The notes: generated from the letters alone by a model not told the origin. Shown: positions 28,414 to 37,100, counted from the first letter of the stretch. The stretch is DNA of 40,913 nt from Dechloromonas aromatica (nom. nud.) (GCA_017848965.1 JAFIHA010000014.1:1-40913), one strand, 5' to 3'. Program-made: numbers and translations.

Positions 28414-29891
28414 CAGAAACGCTCCAGGTCGGGGAATTTCAGTTCGCCGCGATGCACGTGCATGCGCCCGTATTCGGCGCAGCGGTGCAGGCTGGGGATC
28501 GCCTTTTCCGGGTTGAGCAGGCGCTTGTCGTCGAAGGTCGCCTTGACCGCGTGGAAAGTCTCCAGCTCGGGCGTCGTGTACTGCACGCACATCTGCTTGA
28601 TCTTCTCGATGCCGACGCCGTGCTCGCCGGTGATCGAACCGCCGAGCGCCACCGACAGTTCCAGGATCTCGGCGCCGAAGGCCTCGGCCTTCTCCCAGTC
28701 GCCGGGCAGCGACATGTCGTACATGATCAGCGGATGCAGGTTGCCGTCGCCGGCATGGAAGACGTTGGCGCAGCGCAGGCCGTATTTCGTTTCCATGGTG
28801 GCGATCGCCGCCAGCATCTCGGCCAGGCGTTTGCGCGGAATGGTGCCGTCCATGCAGTAGTAGTCGGGCGTGATCCGCCCGACCGCCGGAAACGCCGCCT
28901 TGCGCCCGGCCCAGAAGCGCAGGCGCTCTGCTTCGGATTGCGACACGCGGATGTCACGAGCACCGCAGCCAGTCAGCACGGCGCGCACGCGGGCGATTTC
29001 CTCGGCGACTTCCTCCGGTGTGCCGTCCGACTCGCAGAGCAGGATGGCGGCGGCGTCGAGGTCGTAGCCGGCCTTGACGAAGGGCTCGACGGCGGCGGTC
29101 GCCGGCTTGTCCATCATCTCCAGCCCGGCCGGAATGATGCCGGCGGCGATGATCGCGGCAACCGCGTCGCCGGCCTGGGCGACGTCGTCGAACGAGGCCA
29201 TCACCACCTGGGCGAGTTCTGGTTTCGGCACCAGCTTCACCGTCACTTCGGTAACCACGCCGAGCAGGCCTTCCGAACCGATGCACAGCGCGAGCAGGTC
29301 GTAGCCGGGCGAATCCGGCGCGCCCGAGCCGATCTCGAAAATCTCGCCCTCGATGCTGACCATGCGGATGCGCAGCACGTTGTGCACGGTCAGGCCGTAT
29401 TTCAGGCAATGCACGCCGCCCGAGTTCTCGGCGACGTTGCCGCCGAGCGTGCAGGCAATCTGCGACGAGGGATCGGGCGCGTAGTAGAGGCCGAACGGTG
29501 CCGCCGCTTCCGACACCGCCAGGTTGCGCACGCCGGGCTGGACGACGGCAGTGCGGCTGTCGCGGTCGACCTTGAGGATGCGGTTGAAGCGCGCCAGCGA
29601 CAGCACGACGCCGTCGGCGTGCGGCATCGCGCCGCCGGACAGGCCGGTACCGGCGCCGCGGGCGACCACCGGCACGCCGAGCTGGTGGCAGGTGCGCAGC
29701 ACGTCGACCACCTGGCCTTCGTTCTCCGGCAGGCAGACCGCCAGCGGCATCTCGCGGTAGGCGGTGAGGCCGTCGCATTCGTAGGGGCGCAGATCCTCGT
29801 CCTCGACCAGCAGGCAATGAGGCGGCAGCACGTTGCGCAGGCGGCGGTGCAGGGTCGCGGGGTCGCAGCGGGGTGTCTCGACGGGAGTCAT
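28413..29891 (-). CDS. glcD: Glycolate oxidase subunit GlcD
   Basis: GlcD is the main FAD/substrate subunit of membrane-linked glycolate dehydrogenase. The 492-residue protein has the PCMH FAD domain (VPVVARGAGTGLSGGAMP, DPSSQIACTLGGNVAENSGG, YDLLALCIGSEGLLGVVTEV) and the FAD-oxidase C-terminal domain with FHAGDGNLHPLI and GSITGEHGVGIEKI. Length agrees with E. coli GlcD (499). ATG 29891 gives MTPVETPRCDP; no Shine-Dalgarno precedes it (AATTCGGCAC), and a TAGAAT hexamer lies eight bases upstream. It heads glcD-E-F-HDOD-PP2C and is divergent from the diguanylate cyclase gene across about 143 bases. Confidence 0.95.
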   Translation of the reverse strand: MTPVETPRCDPATLHRRLRNVLPPHCLLVEDEDLRPYECDGLTAYREMPLAVCLPENEGQVVDVLRTCHQLGVPVVARGAGTGLSGGAMPHADGVVLSLARFNRILKVDRDSRTAVVQPGVRNLAVSEAAAPFGLYYAPDPSSQIACTLGGNVAENSGGVHCLKYGLTVHNVLRIRMVSIEGEIFEIGSGAPDSPGYDLLALCIGSEGLLGVVTEVTVKLVPKPELAQVVMASFDDVAQAGDAVAAIIAAGIIPAGLEMMDKPATAAVEPFVKAGYDLDAAAILLCESDGTPEEVAEEIARVRAVLTGCGARDIRVSQSEAERLRFWAGRKAAFPAVGRITPDYYCMDGTIPRKRLAEMLAAIATMETKYGLRCANVFHAGDGNLHPLIMYDMSLPGDWEKAEAFGAEILELSVALGGSITGEHGVGIEKIKQMCVQYTTPELETFHAVKATFDDKRLLNPEKAIPSLHRCAEYGRMHVHRGELKFPDLERF

Positions 29892-29898
29892 GTGCCGA

Positions 29899-29904
29899 AT
29901 TCTA
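29899..29904 (-). promoter_or_regulatory. Possible -10 box of the glc operon
   Basis: TAGAAT on the minus strand ends eight bases before the glcD ATG, the same spacing as TATAAT before rhlE. The -35 position (TAGGTC) is poor. If used, the glcD message would be leaderless. Confidence 0.3.
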
Positions 29905-29985
29905 AAGCGCAACGCGGCAAAGACCTATCGGGAAAACCCGCGCCCGGACATGCAAAAATTTTACTTTCAGCATAGATCGGCTCAA

Positions 29986-29991
29986 TATAAT
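29986..29991 (+). promoter_or_regulatory. Candidate -10 box of the diguanylate cyclase gene
   Basis: Perfect TATAAT in an AT-rich stretch 43 bases before the ATG at 30035; the best -35 (CTTTCA, 16-base spacer) matches only three positions. Confidence 0.45.
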
Positions 29992-30034
29992 TTCGCCAAC
30001 GCTCCCTCTCTCACTCTGTACTGGAACCGCACGC

Positions 30035-31312
30035 ATGGCCGAATGGAGATCGCCGGCTAACCGGCAATTGCTCGAAAGGATGCTGGCAGCATTGGAGCAG
30101 CGGCGCCCCAGCATCCCGGAGAGCGAAATCGTCGCCGCCGAGAGCTTCTCGCTCAACTGGCCCAACCTCAAGACCTGCCTCGCCGAATCGCTGGGCTGCG
30201 ACGACGAGACCCGCTGCCAGACAATGATGCGCCAGCTGGCCGCCACCGACACGCCGTTCATGCTCTTCTCCTACCAGTTCGGCACCTTGCGCAACCAGTT
30301 GCTCAAGCTGGCGCTGGAAGACGGGGCGATCGCCGACGCCCAGCAGATCATGACGCTGTTCGAGGCGATGGAAGAAAACTTCGCCGCGGTCTATCTGGAA
30401 ATCTTCCTCAACCGGCTCGGCACCCGCAACCACCTTCGGCTCTCCCACATCCGCGCGCTCAACGACAAGAACCTGCTGAGCTACTTCGAGAGCCACCTCG
30501 AATGGATGGCGCGGCTGATCGAAGCCACCCGCGCCCGCGATCCGCAGCGCATGCCGGAACTCGACCCGAATCACTGCCAGTTCGGCCTCTGGCTGAATGA
30601 CGAAGGCGCGCGTCTGATCCGCGACAACAGTCACATCGCCGAAATCCGCGAACTGCACGAGGCAATGCACCACATCATCGCCGAAATCGACGAATTGATC
30701 GTCCAGCCGCGCGCCAGCGGCCCGGTCTACGCCATCCTCAAGAAAGCGGAGACCTACTCGCTCGAACTCGGTAACGAGATTTCGCTGCTCAACAGCATCG
30801 TCATCATGAGTGTCTACAGCAAGGACACGCTGACCGGCTTCCTCAGCCGGCGCTTCCTCGACCGTGTCCTGGCCAACCAGATGGAAATCGCCAAGGCGAC
30901 CGAATCGGCGTTCTCGGTGATCATGTTCGACATCGACCACTTCAAGGATCTGAACGACCGCTACGGCCACCAGACCGGCGACCTGGCGCTCGAACATCTG
31001 GCCGGCATCGTCCGCGACACGCTGCGCCAGTCCGACCTGATCTTCCGCTACGGCGGCGAGGAGTTCCTGCTCGTCTGCCCATCGACCAGGCAGGCGCAAG
31101 CGCGCCTGCTGGCCGAGAAGCTACGCCTGCGCATCGAAGCCTGCCCGGTGCCGCATGACCCGCCGCTGCCGCTCAGCGCCAGCTTCGGCGTCAGCGAGGT
31201 GGCACCGGCCTCTTACGAGATCGTCGACACCCGGCTGGTCCATGAAGTGGTCGCCTCCTGCGACGGCAAGCTCTACGCCGCCAAGCGCGGCGGCCGCAAC
31301 CGGGTGGTCTGA
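30035..31312 (+). CDS. Diguanylate cyclase with CZB zinc-sensing domain (DgcZ-like)
   Basis: The 425-residue cytoplasmic protein has an N-terminal helical region of unknown type (about 1-140), a CZB domain (about 145-235) and a GGDEF domain (about 255-425). The CZB ligands H154, C181, H208 and H212 keep the C-27-H-4-H spacing of E. coli DgcZ, whose activity zinc inhibits. The active site is GGEEF (340-344). The product-inhibition I-site RxxD (331-334) sits the usual five residues upstream. DTLTGFLSRR and IMFDIDHFKDLNDRYGH complete the domain. It should make c-di-GMP from two GTP under zinc and product control. It lies between the glc operon and ttuD/hyi. The extra N-terminal region distinguishes it from DgcZ. 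Confidence 0.93.
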   Translation: MAEWRSPANRQLLERMLAALEQRRPSIPESEIVAAESFSLNWPNLKTCLAESLGCDDETRCQTMMRQLAATDTPFMLFSYQFGTLRNQLLKLALEDGAIADAQQIMTLFEAMEENFAAVYLEIFLNRLGTRNHLRLSHIRALNDKNLLSYFESHLEWMARLIEATRARDPQRMPELDPNHCQFGLWLNDEGARLIRDNSHIAEIRELHEAMHHIIAEIDELIVQPRASGPVYAILKKAETYSLELGNEISLLNSIVIMSVYSKDTLTGFLSRRFLDRVLANQMEIAKATESAFSVIMFDIDHFKDLNDRYGHQTGDLALEHLAGIVRDTLRQSDLIFRYGGEEFLLVCPSTRQAQARLLAEKLRLRIEACPVPHDPPLPLSASFGVSEVAPASYEIVDTRLVHEVVASCDGKLYAAKRGGRNRVV

Positions 31313-31319
31313 AAGCGCT

Positions 31320-32606
31320 TCAGGCGATCAGGATGGCCCGGAAGGCGTTGACGTTGGTCCGCGTCGGCCCGGTCAGCAACAGGTCGTCGAGCGCCGCAAA
31401 ATAGCCCCAGGCGTCGTGGGCCGCCAGCGCGGCCTGACCGTCCAAGCCGAGCGAGCGCGCCCGCAGCGGCGTATCGGGAGCGACGAAGGCGCCAGCATTG
31501 TCCTCGCTGCCGTCGATGCCGTCGCTGTCGGCGGCCAGCGCGTGGATGCCGGGCGCGCCGCCGAGCGCCAGCGCCAGCCCGAGCAGGAACTCGCTGTTGC
31601 GTCCGCCGCGGCCGCCGGCGCCGCGCACCGTCACCGTCGTCTCGCCGCCGGAGAGCAGGACGCACGGTGCTGCCCCCGGGAAACCGTGACGGGCGCAGGC
31701 GAGCGCGATGCCGGCGTGCACTCGGCCAACTTCGCGCGCCTCGCCCTCCAGCGCGTCGCCGAGGATCAGTGGCGTGACGCCGCAACGCCGCGCTTCGGCC
31801 GCCGCCGTTTCGAGCATCTGGCGCGGCGAGGCAAGCAGGCGGTAAGTCGCGCCGGCCAGACGCGGATCGTCTGGCTTCGGCGTCTCGGCGGCGCCGCTGG
31901 CAAGCCAGGCGCGCAGCGGCGCAGCGAGCGGGATCGCGTAGGCGTCGAGGACGCGCAGGGCGTCCGCCGCCGTCGTCGGGTCGCCGACCGTCGGCCCGGA
32001 AGCGATCACCGCCGGGTCGTCGCCGGGCACGTCGGAAATCGCCAGCGTCAACAGCGGCGCCGGCCAGGCGGCGAGCGCCAGGCGCCCGCCCTTGATCGCC
32101 GAGAGGTGCTTGCGCACGCAGTTGATTTCCTTGATCGGCGCCCCCGAGCGCAACAAGGCATCAGTGAGCGCCCGCTTCTGCGCCAATGTGATACCCGGCG
32201 CCGGTGCCGCCAGCAGCGCCGAGCCGCCGCCGGAAATCAGCGCCAGCACGCGGTCGTTGGCGCTCAGCCCGGAGAGCAGGGCGAGAATGCGCGCCGCTGC
32301 CGCCTCGCCGGCGGCATCCGGCACCGGGTGCGCGGCCTCGACGATTTCGATGCGCGAACAGGGCACGCCATGCCCGTAACGGGTGACGACCAGCCCGGAC
32401 AACGGGCCGGGCCAGTGCTCCTCGACCGCCTTCGCCATCGCCGCCGACGCCTTGCCGGCGCCGACGACGATCAACCGGCCGCCCGGCCCCGGCGGGTCGA
32501 TGGCGGCCAGCGCCGGCGGCACGCAGCGCGCTGGGTCGGCCGCCGCCAGCCCGGCGTCGAACAGGCGGCGCAGGAAGGCGCGCGGGTCGTCGCCCCAGCC
32601 GCTCAT
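31320..32606 (-). CDS. ttuD: Glycerate 2-kinase / hydroxypyruvate reductase family (MOFRL)
   Basis: The 428-residue protein has the two-domain layout of MOFRL-type glycerate kinases: an N-terminal DUF4147 part (LIVVGAGKASAAMAKAVEE, VVTRYGHG, EAAHPVPDAAGEAAA, ALISGGGSALL, KEINCVRKHLSAIKGGRLA) and a C-terminal MOFRL part (LSGGETTVTVRGAGGRGGRN, ALAADSDGIDGSEDNAGA, TGPTRTNVNAFRAILI). It converts D-glycerate to 2-phosphoglycerate; older annotations call TtuD a hydroxypyruvate reductase. The start ATG 32606 overlaps the hyi stop by four bases (ATGA), so the two are coupled. With glcDEF nearby it fits glycolate assimilation to glycerate. Confidence 0.93.
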   Translation of the reverse strand: MSGWGDDPRAFLRRLFDAGLAAADPARCVPPALAAIDPPGPGGRLIVVGAGKASAAMAKAVEEHWPGPLSGLVVTRYGHGVPCSRIEIVEAAHPVPDAAGEAAAARILALLSGLSANDRVLALISGGGSALLAAPAPGITLAQKRALTDALLRSGAPIKEINCVRKHLSAIKGGRLALAAWPAPLLTLAISDVPGDDPAVIASGPTVGDPTTAADALRVLDAYAIPLAAPLRAWLASGAAETPKPDDPRLAGATYRLLASPRQMLETAAAEARRCGVTPLILGDALEGEAREVGRVHAGIALACARHGFPGAAPCVLLSGGETTVTVRGAGGRGGRNSEFLLGLALALGGAPGIHALAADSDGIDGSEDNAGAFVAPDTPLRARSLGLDGQAALAAHDAWGYFAALDDLLLTGPTRTNVNAFRAILIA

Positions 32607-33376
32607 CGTGGCAGCCAGCCGAGGCCGGCCTCGGTGGTCGTCAGCGGCTTGTACTCGCAGCCGATCCAGCCGCCGTAGCCGAGCCGGTCGAGCAGCGCGA
32701 ACAGGAAGGGATAATTGATCTCGCCACTGCCCGGCTCGTGACGCCCCGGGTTGTCGGCGATCTGGACGTGGCCGATACGCTCGATGTTGGCCTCGATGCA
32801 GCGCGCCAGGTCGCCCTGGATGATCTGCGCGTGGTAGAGGTCGAGCTGCAGGCGGACGTTGGGGCGGTCGATCAAATCCAGCAGGGCGAGCGCCCGGCCG
32901 ATGTCGTCGAGCCAGTATCCGGGCATGTCGATGCGGCTGTTGATCGGCTCGATCAGCACCGTCGCGCCGATAGCGGCGAAACGGTCGGCGGCGTGGCGCA
33001 GGTTGGTGACGTAGGTGGCAGTCAGTTCGGCCTCGTCGGCGCCGGCCGGGCGCAAGCCAGCCATGCAGTGCACCTGCCGGCAATCGAGCGCCTGCGCGTA
33101 AGCCAGCGCCGTGTCGACGCCGGCGGCGAATTCCTTTTCGCGCCCCGGCAGGCAGGCGATACCCCGTTCGCCGGCGTCCCAGTCACCGGGCGGCAGGTTG
33201 AACAGCACCTGCTGCAAGCCGGCGGCACGCAGCCAGCCGGCAATTTCGGCAGCCGGCCAGGCATAGGGGAAGAGGTACTCGACGCCGGCGAAACCGGCCG
33301 CCGCGGCGCGCGCGAAACGCGCTGGGAAAGGGACGTCGGCGAACAGGAAACTGAGGTTGGCGGCGAACTTTGGCAT
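32603..33376 (-). CDS. hyi: Hydroxypyruvate isomerase
   Basis: Hyi interconverts hydroxypyruvate and tartronate semialdehyde, linking glyoxylate carboligase products to glycerate. The 257-residue TIM-barrel protein begins MPKFAANLSFLFADVPFPAR, as Hyi does. It has FNLPPGDWDAGERGIACLPGR, VLIEPINSRIDMPGYW (first catalytic Glu), LQLDLYHAQIIQGDL, IADNPGRHEPGSGEINYP and IGCEYKPL (second Glu). It is translationally coupled to ttuD. The usual partners gcl and glxR are not in this window. It is divergent from the cobalamin adenosyltransferase gene with about 63 bases between starts. Confidence 0.94.
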   Translation of the reverse strand: MPKFAANLSFLFADVPFPARFARAAAAGFAGVEYLFPYAWPAAEIAGWLRAAGLQQVLFNLPPGDWDAGERGIACLPGREKEFAAGVDTALAYAQALDCRQVHCMAGLRPAGADEAELTATYVTNLRHAADRFAAIGATVLIEPINSRIDMPGYWLDDIGRALALLDLIDRPNVRLQLDLYHAQIIQGDLARCIEANIERIGHVQIADNPGRHEPGSGEINYPFLFALLDRLGYGGWIGCEYKPLTTTEAGLGWLPR

Positions 33377-33406
33377 GGCGGCGACAGTCTTTACGAGGCC
33401 CGAAAG

Positions 33407-33412
33407 TATAAT
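33407..33412 (+). promoter_or_regulatory. Candidate -10 box of the adenosyltransferase gene
   Basis: Perfect TATAAT 28 bases before the GTG at 33440; no convincing -35 hexamer. Confidence 0.45.
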
Positions 33413-33439
33413 TCGCCGTTCACCAAGGAGAAGGCAAAC

Positions 33440-34015
33440 GTGGATAACGAAAAAGAACGCAAAGGCAATCGCCTGTCGAAGATCGTCACCCGCACCGGCG
33501 ACGCCGGCACCACCGGGCTCGGCGACGGCAGCCGGACGACCAAGGACAGCCTGCGCATCGCCGCCATCGGCGAGGTCGACGAACTCAATTCCAGCCTCGG
33601 CGTGCTGCTCTGCGAGGAGTTACCGGAAACCGTGCGCGGCGCGCTGCTCGACATCCAGCACGACCTCTTCGACCTCGGCGGCGAACTCTGCCTGCCCGGC
33701 ATGGCGGTGATGAAGGACGCCCAGGTCGAGCGCCTGGAAGCGCTGGCCGAAACCTTCAACAGCGAACTGCCGATGCTCAAGGAATTCATCCTGCCCGGCG
33801 GCACCCGGCCGGCGGCGCTCGCCCACCTCAGCCGCACCGTCTGCCGCCGCGCCGAGCGGGCGATGGTCGCCCTGCACCACGCCGAAACGCTGTCCGATGC
33901 CGCCCGCCGCTACATCAACCGACTGTCCGACCTGCTGTTCGTCTTCGGGCGCGCCCTCAACCGGGCCGGCGGGCGCGGCGACGTGCTCTGGCAGAAGGGC
34001 AAGAACGCCGCCTGA
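33440..34015 (+). CDS. PduO-type ATP:cob(I)alamin adenosyltransferase
   Basis: This enzyme transfers the adenosyl group of ATP to cob(I)alamin to make coenzyme B12 in the cytoplasm. The 191-residue protein has the PduO-type ATP site near the N-terminus (VTRTGDAGTTGLGDGSRTTK), IGEVDELNSSLG, IQHDLFDLGGEL, FILPGGTRPAALAHLSRTVCRRAER and YINRLSDLLFVFGR. I chose GTG 33440, preceded by AAGGAGAAGG at ideal spacing; the longer frame upstream is antisense to hyi. It stands alone on its transcript with a candidate promoter on either side. No B12-dependent enzyme lies in the window. Confidence 0.94.
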   Translation: MDNEKERKGNRLSKIVTRTGDAGTTGLGDGSRTTKDSLRIAAIGEVDELNSSLGVLLCEELPETVRGALLDIQHDLFDLGGELCLPGMAVMKDAQVERLEALAETFNSELPMLKEFILPGGTRPAALAHLSRTVCRRAERAMVALHHAETLSDAARRYINRLSDLLFVFGRALNRAGGRGDVLWQKGKNAA

Positions 34016-34018
34016 GGC

Positions 34019-34048
34019 TTGATCGCGCCAGCGTGACCGGCCGATAAT
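34019..34048 (+). promoter_or_regulatory. Probable promoter of the small gene at 34077
   Basis: TTGATC and GATAAT are separated by 18 bases (four and five of six consensus matches); the start site would be about 25 bases before the GTG at 34077. Confidence 0.5.
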
Positions 34049-34076
34049 CCAAACGCAGTTTTACCGGGCAGCCATC

Positions 34077-34301
34077 GTGTATCGCGTCGTCACCAAATAC
34101 CGTAACGGTACCGCCCGCCCCGTCGTCGAACAGGGGCCGTGGCACCCCACCCGCAAGACCGCCGACGACTGGGCCCATACCCTGCGTGCGCACGGCTACG
34201 TCGCCCATGTCGAAACCCAGGGCGGCCTGATCGACGCCGGCATGGCCGGCAACGCCTCCGACAACGGCGACCTGCTGGCCGCGCTGTCGAGCATGGCCTG
34301 A
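34077..34301 (+). CDS. Small conserved-looking hypothetical protein
   Basis: The 74-residue protein starts at GTG 34077 (MYRVVTKYRNGTARPVVEQGP) and continues with WHPTRKTADDWAHTLRAHGYVAHVET. This is a beta-alpha-beta pattern like a short SPOR-type or ferredoxin-like unit. A Gly/Ala/Asp-rich tail ends LLAALSSMA. There is no signal or membrane segment. Evidence for coding is its own promoter-like element, good codon usage and the compact amphipathic pattern. It converges with the hybrid kinase gene, leaving three bases. I recognise no family. Confidence 0.6.
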   Translation: MYRVVTKYRNGTARPVVEQGPWHPTRKTADDWAHTLRAHGYVAHVETQGGLIDAGMAGNASDNGDLLAALSSMA

Positions 34302-34304
34302 GGC

Positions 34305-37100
34305 TCAGCCGGCTGGCTCGCCGCGCCCCAGCCAACGCAACAGCGTGGTGAAGAAAACTTCGGGCTTGAGCGGCTTGGCGATGAAATCGACCATGCCGGC
34401 CTCGCTGCAGCGGACGCGATCCTCGGCGTAGACGTTGGCGGTCATGGCGACGATCGGCAACTGCCCGCCAACCTGCGCCAGGATGCGGCGGGCGGCTTCC
34501 GGACCATCCATGTGCGGCATCTGCATGTCCATCAGGATCAGGTCGTAGCGCGTCGCCGCCGCTTTTTCCAGCGCCTCCAGCCCGTCTTCCGCGACATCGA
34601 CGACCAGGTTCACCGCTTCCAGCAGTTCGCGGGCGATCTCGCGGTTGACCTCCTCGTCCTCGACCAGCAGGACGCGGCGACCGGCGCATTCGCGCGCCAG
34701 CCGCGCCTCGGCGCTGCGCTCCGGCACACTGGGCGGCGCCGCGGACGACTGCGCTTTCGGCAGCTCGACGGTGAACCAGAAAGTGCTGCCCTCACCCGGC
34801 GTGCTTTCCACCCCGGCGTCGCCGCCCATCAGTCGGGCGATGCGGCGGGTGATCGCCAGCCCCAGCCCGGTACCGCCGTAGCGCCGGGGCACCGAATTGT
34901 CGGCCTGGGTGAAGATGGCGAACAGCTCGGGAATAACCTCCGGCGCGATGCCGACGCCGCTGTCCACGACCTCGAAACGCAACCGAACCCGGTCGCCGGA
35001 CTCGCTCTCGATCCGAACCCGCATCGTCACCTGGCCGTGTTCGGTGAATTTGACGGCATTGGCGGCATAGTTGAGCAAGGCCTGCTGCAGGCGCACCGCA
35101 TCGCCGCGCAAGACCGGTAGCTGGCCGGTCTCGATGCGCAGTTCCAGCCCCTTCTCGCGGGCGCGGTCGATGACCATTGCCATCACGTTGTCGAGGACGA
35201 GCGCGACATCGACCTCGGCATCCTCGAGAACGAAACGCCCGGCCTCGATCTTCGACAGGTCGAGCACGGCGTTGAGAATGTCCAGCAAATGCCGCCCCGC
35301 CGCGTCGATCTTGTCCAGACGGTCCGCCTGCTTCTCGCCGACGCCATCGCGACGGATCAGATAGGCCATGCCGGTGATCGCGTTGAGCGGCGTGCGGATC
35401 TCGTGCGACATGTTGGCGAGGAAGGCGCTCTTCGCGACGTTGGCGGCTTCCGCCGCATCCTTCGCCGCGGTCAGGGCCTCGGTACGGATCGCCACCTCAT
35501 GTTCGAGGTGGTCGCGATAACGCGCCAGTTCGGCGTCGGCGTTGCGCCGCTCAGTGACATCCTGCAACTGGAACAACATCAGTCGCCGCGCGTTGTGCGG
35601 CAGTTCGAACAAGGTGACGTCGGCATCCCAGATCGTGCCGTCGGGGCGCCGGTGACGCCAGGCGAAGACGACGCTGCCCTGGGCCCGGCAAGCGGCAATG
35701 TGACGGGCGGCGGCGCTTGCCGAATCGCTGCCGTCGTATTGCGTGACGTCGGAAACGGCGACCGGGGTCAGGCCGAGCACCGCTTCGCGGCTGCTGTAGC
35801 CGTAAATGCGCACCGCCGCGTCGTTGCAATCGACGAAGCGCCCGCTGTCCGGTTCCATGACGACCATCGGCACCACCGAACCGGCAAACAGGATCCGGCT
35901 GTACGCTTCGCTTTCCAGCAACTCCCGGGCATAGGCCGCGTTCTGCCGGTGGTAGCGGCGGAAGATCTTGTTCGACCACAGGGAAAAGCAGAACGACGCC
36001 GCCAGCCCGAGCAGCAGCGCCAGGCCAAGGGCGAGCAGCAGGTTGCCGAGCTTCTCGCCATCGATCGGCACATGACGCTCCACCTCGGCGGCCAGCGCCC
36101 GCTGCATCTCGTCCTCGTCGATCGCCACCACCACCGTCCATCCCCAAGGCTGGACCAGCCTGACCTGCGCCGTGCGCGACACCGCTTCCCCGCCGACAGC
36201 GCGTTGCCAAAGATAGGAAACGGTTTCCCGACCATTCTGCCGGGCCTCGAGAATCGCCGTCCAGGCCTGTGCCTGCAGCGGCGAAAGCTCGCTGCGCCGC
36301 TTGCCCTCGCTGGCGGCGTCCTCGGCCAGCAGGATGCGTCCCTCGGCGTCGACCACCGCGACGTGACCGCTCTCGCCGAAATGCAGTTCGCGCAGGCGCG
36401 CCAGCGCCTCGCCCTTCTGGTATTCCTCCCACTTGTGGGTGTAGTCGCCGGTGCCGATCAGCCAGTCATAAGGCGCGAAATGGCGGACGTAGGCAAGCTT
36501 GTCGGCCATTTCCCGGGGATTTTCCGGGGAATACCAGCGATAGCGGGAAAAGCCCAGGCCGGCCGGCTGGCGCGCTGCCGCGATCAGACCGCGCATGATG
36601 TAATGCCCCTGATCGTCCTGATTGTCGAGCTTGGTCGTCCCTTCCAGATCGGGCGAGGTCGGCAGCAGGATGAACTTGCCCTGCATGTCGTCGATGAAGA
36701 AGTAGCCCCGCCCATCGAAGAAACGTACCGGGCGCAAGGCCTCGATGATCAGGCGCTGCACTTCGGCTGGCGGGCGACGTCCCGACTCCCGGGCGTGGAT
36801 CGCCGCCACCACCTGCAGCGCGCCGTCGACCTGCGCCAGCAGGTTCTGCCGCAGCACGCTCTCGGTCCGCGAACGGGCAAACTCGACATGTTCGAGCGCC
36901 CGCGCCATCTCGCTGCCCAGGCGCTGGCGCTGCGTCTCTGCCGCCACCCGCTGCAGGCGATCCAGGGACTGCCGGTGCTGGGCCAGGCTGCTCCAGGAAA
37001 AGAAGGCGCCAAGCGCGACAGTCAACACGACGATGACCCCCAGCGTCCCCAGCAGATGGGTGCGGGTGACGGATTTCTCATCGGCGAATTCGGATTTCAT
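34305..37100 (-). CDS. Hybrid sensor histidine kinase with Cache, PAS and receiver domains
   Basis: The 931-residue membrane protein has a first helix at about 12-32, an extracytoplasmic double-Cache region (RFFDGRGYFFIDDMQGKF, YDWLIGTGDYTHKWEEYQ, GHVAVVDAEGRILL) and a second helix at about 340-365 (LGNLLLALGLALLLGLAASF). A PAS domain (SVVPMVVMEPDSGRFVDCND), a HisKA domain with H566 in NMSHEIRTPLNA and an HATPase domain (NYAANAVKFTEHG, DSGVGIAPEV, GGTGLGLAITRR) follow. A C-terminal receiver has D858 in LILMDMQMPHMDG. ATG 37100 is the best start but lacks a Shine-Dalgarno; the frame stays open to about 37241. It is divergent from the TonB-receptor operon across 319 bases and could share control or sense the same condition (inference). 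Confidence 0.9.
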   Translation of the reverse strand: MKSEFADEKSVTRTHLLGTLGVIVVLTVALGAFFSWSSLAQHRQSLDRLQRVAAETQRQRLGSEMARALEHVEFARSRTESVLRQNLLAQVDGALQVVAAIHARESGRRPPAEVQRLIIEALRPVRFFDGRGYFFIDDMQGKFILLPTSPDLEGTTKLDNQDDQGHYIMRGLIAAARQPAGLGFSRYRWYSPENPREMADKLAYVRHFAPYDWLIGTGDYTHKWEEYQKGEALARLRELHFGESGHVAVVDAEGRILLAEDAASEGKRRSELSPLQAQAWTAILEARQNGRETVSYLWQRAVGGEAVSRTAQVRLVQPWGWTVVVAIDEDEMQRALAAEVERHVPIDGEKLGNLLLALGLALLLGLAASFCFSLWSNKIFRRYHRQNAAYARELLESEAYSRILFAGSVVPMVVMEPDSGRFVDCNDAAVRIYGYSSREAVLGLTPVAVSDVTQYDGSDSASAAARHIAACRAQGSVVFAWRHRRPDGTIWDADVTLFELPHNARRLMLFQLQDVTERRNADAELARYRDHLEHEVAIRTEALTAAKDAAEAANVAKSAFLANMSHEIRTPLNAITGMAYLIRRDGVGEKQADRLDKIDAAGRHLLDILNAVLDLSKIEAGRFVLEDAEVDVALVLDNVMAMVIDRAREKGLELRIETGQLPVLRGDAVRLQQALLNYAANAVKFTEHGQVTMRVRIESESGDRVRLRFEVVDSGVGIAPEVIPELFAIFTQADNSVPRRYGGTGLGLAITRRIARLMGGDAGVESTPGEGSTFWFTVELPKAQSSAAPPSVPERSAEARLARECAGRRVLLVEDEEVNREIARELLEAVNLVVDVAEDGLEALEKAAATRYDLILMDMQMPHMDGPEAARRILAQVGGQLPIVAMTANVYAEDRVRCSEAGMVDFIAKPLKPEVFFTTLLRWLGRGEPAG

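Noticed and set aside
29929..29940. CGGG-AAAA-CCCG hairpin upstream of glcD as a terminator
   Set aside because: Four-base stem with no T-run on either strand, between divergent starts.
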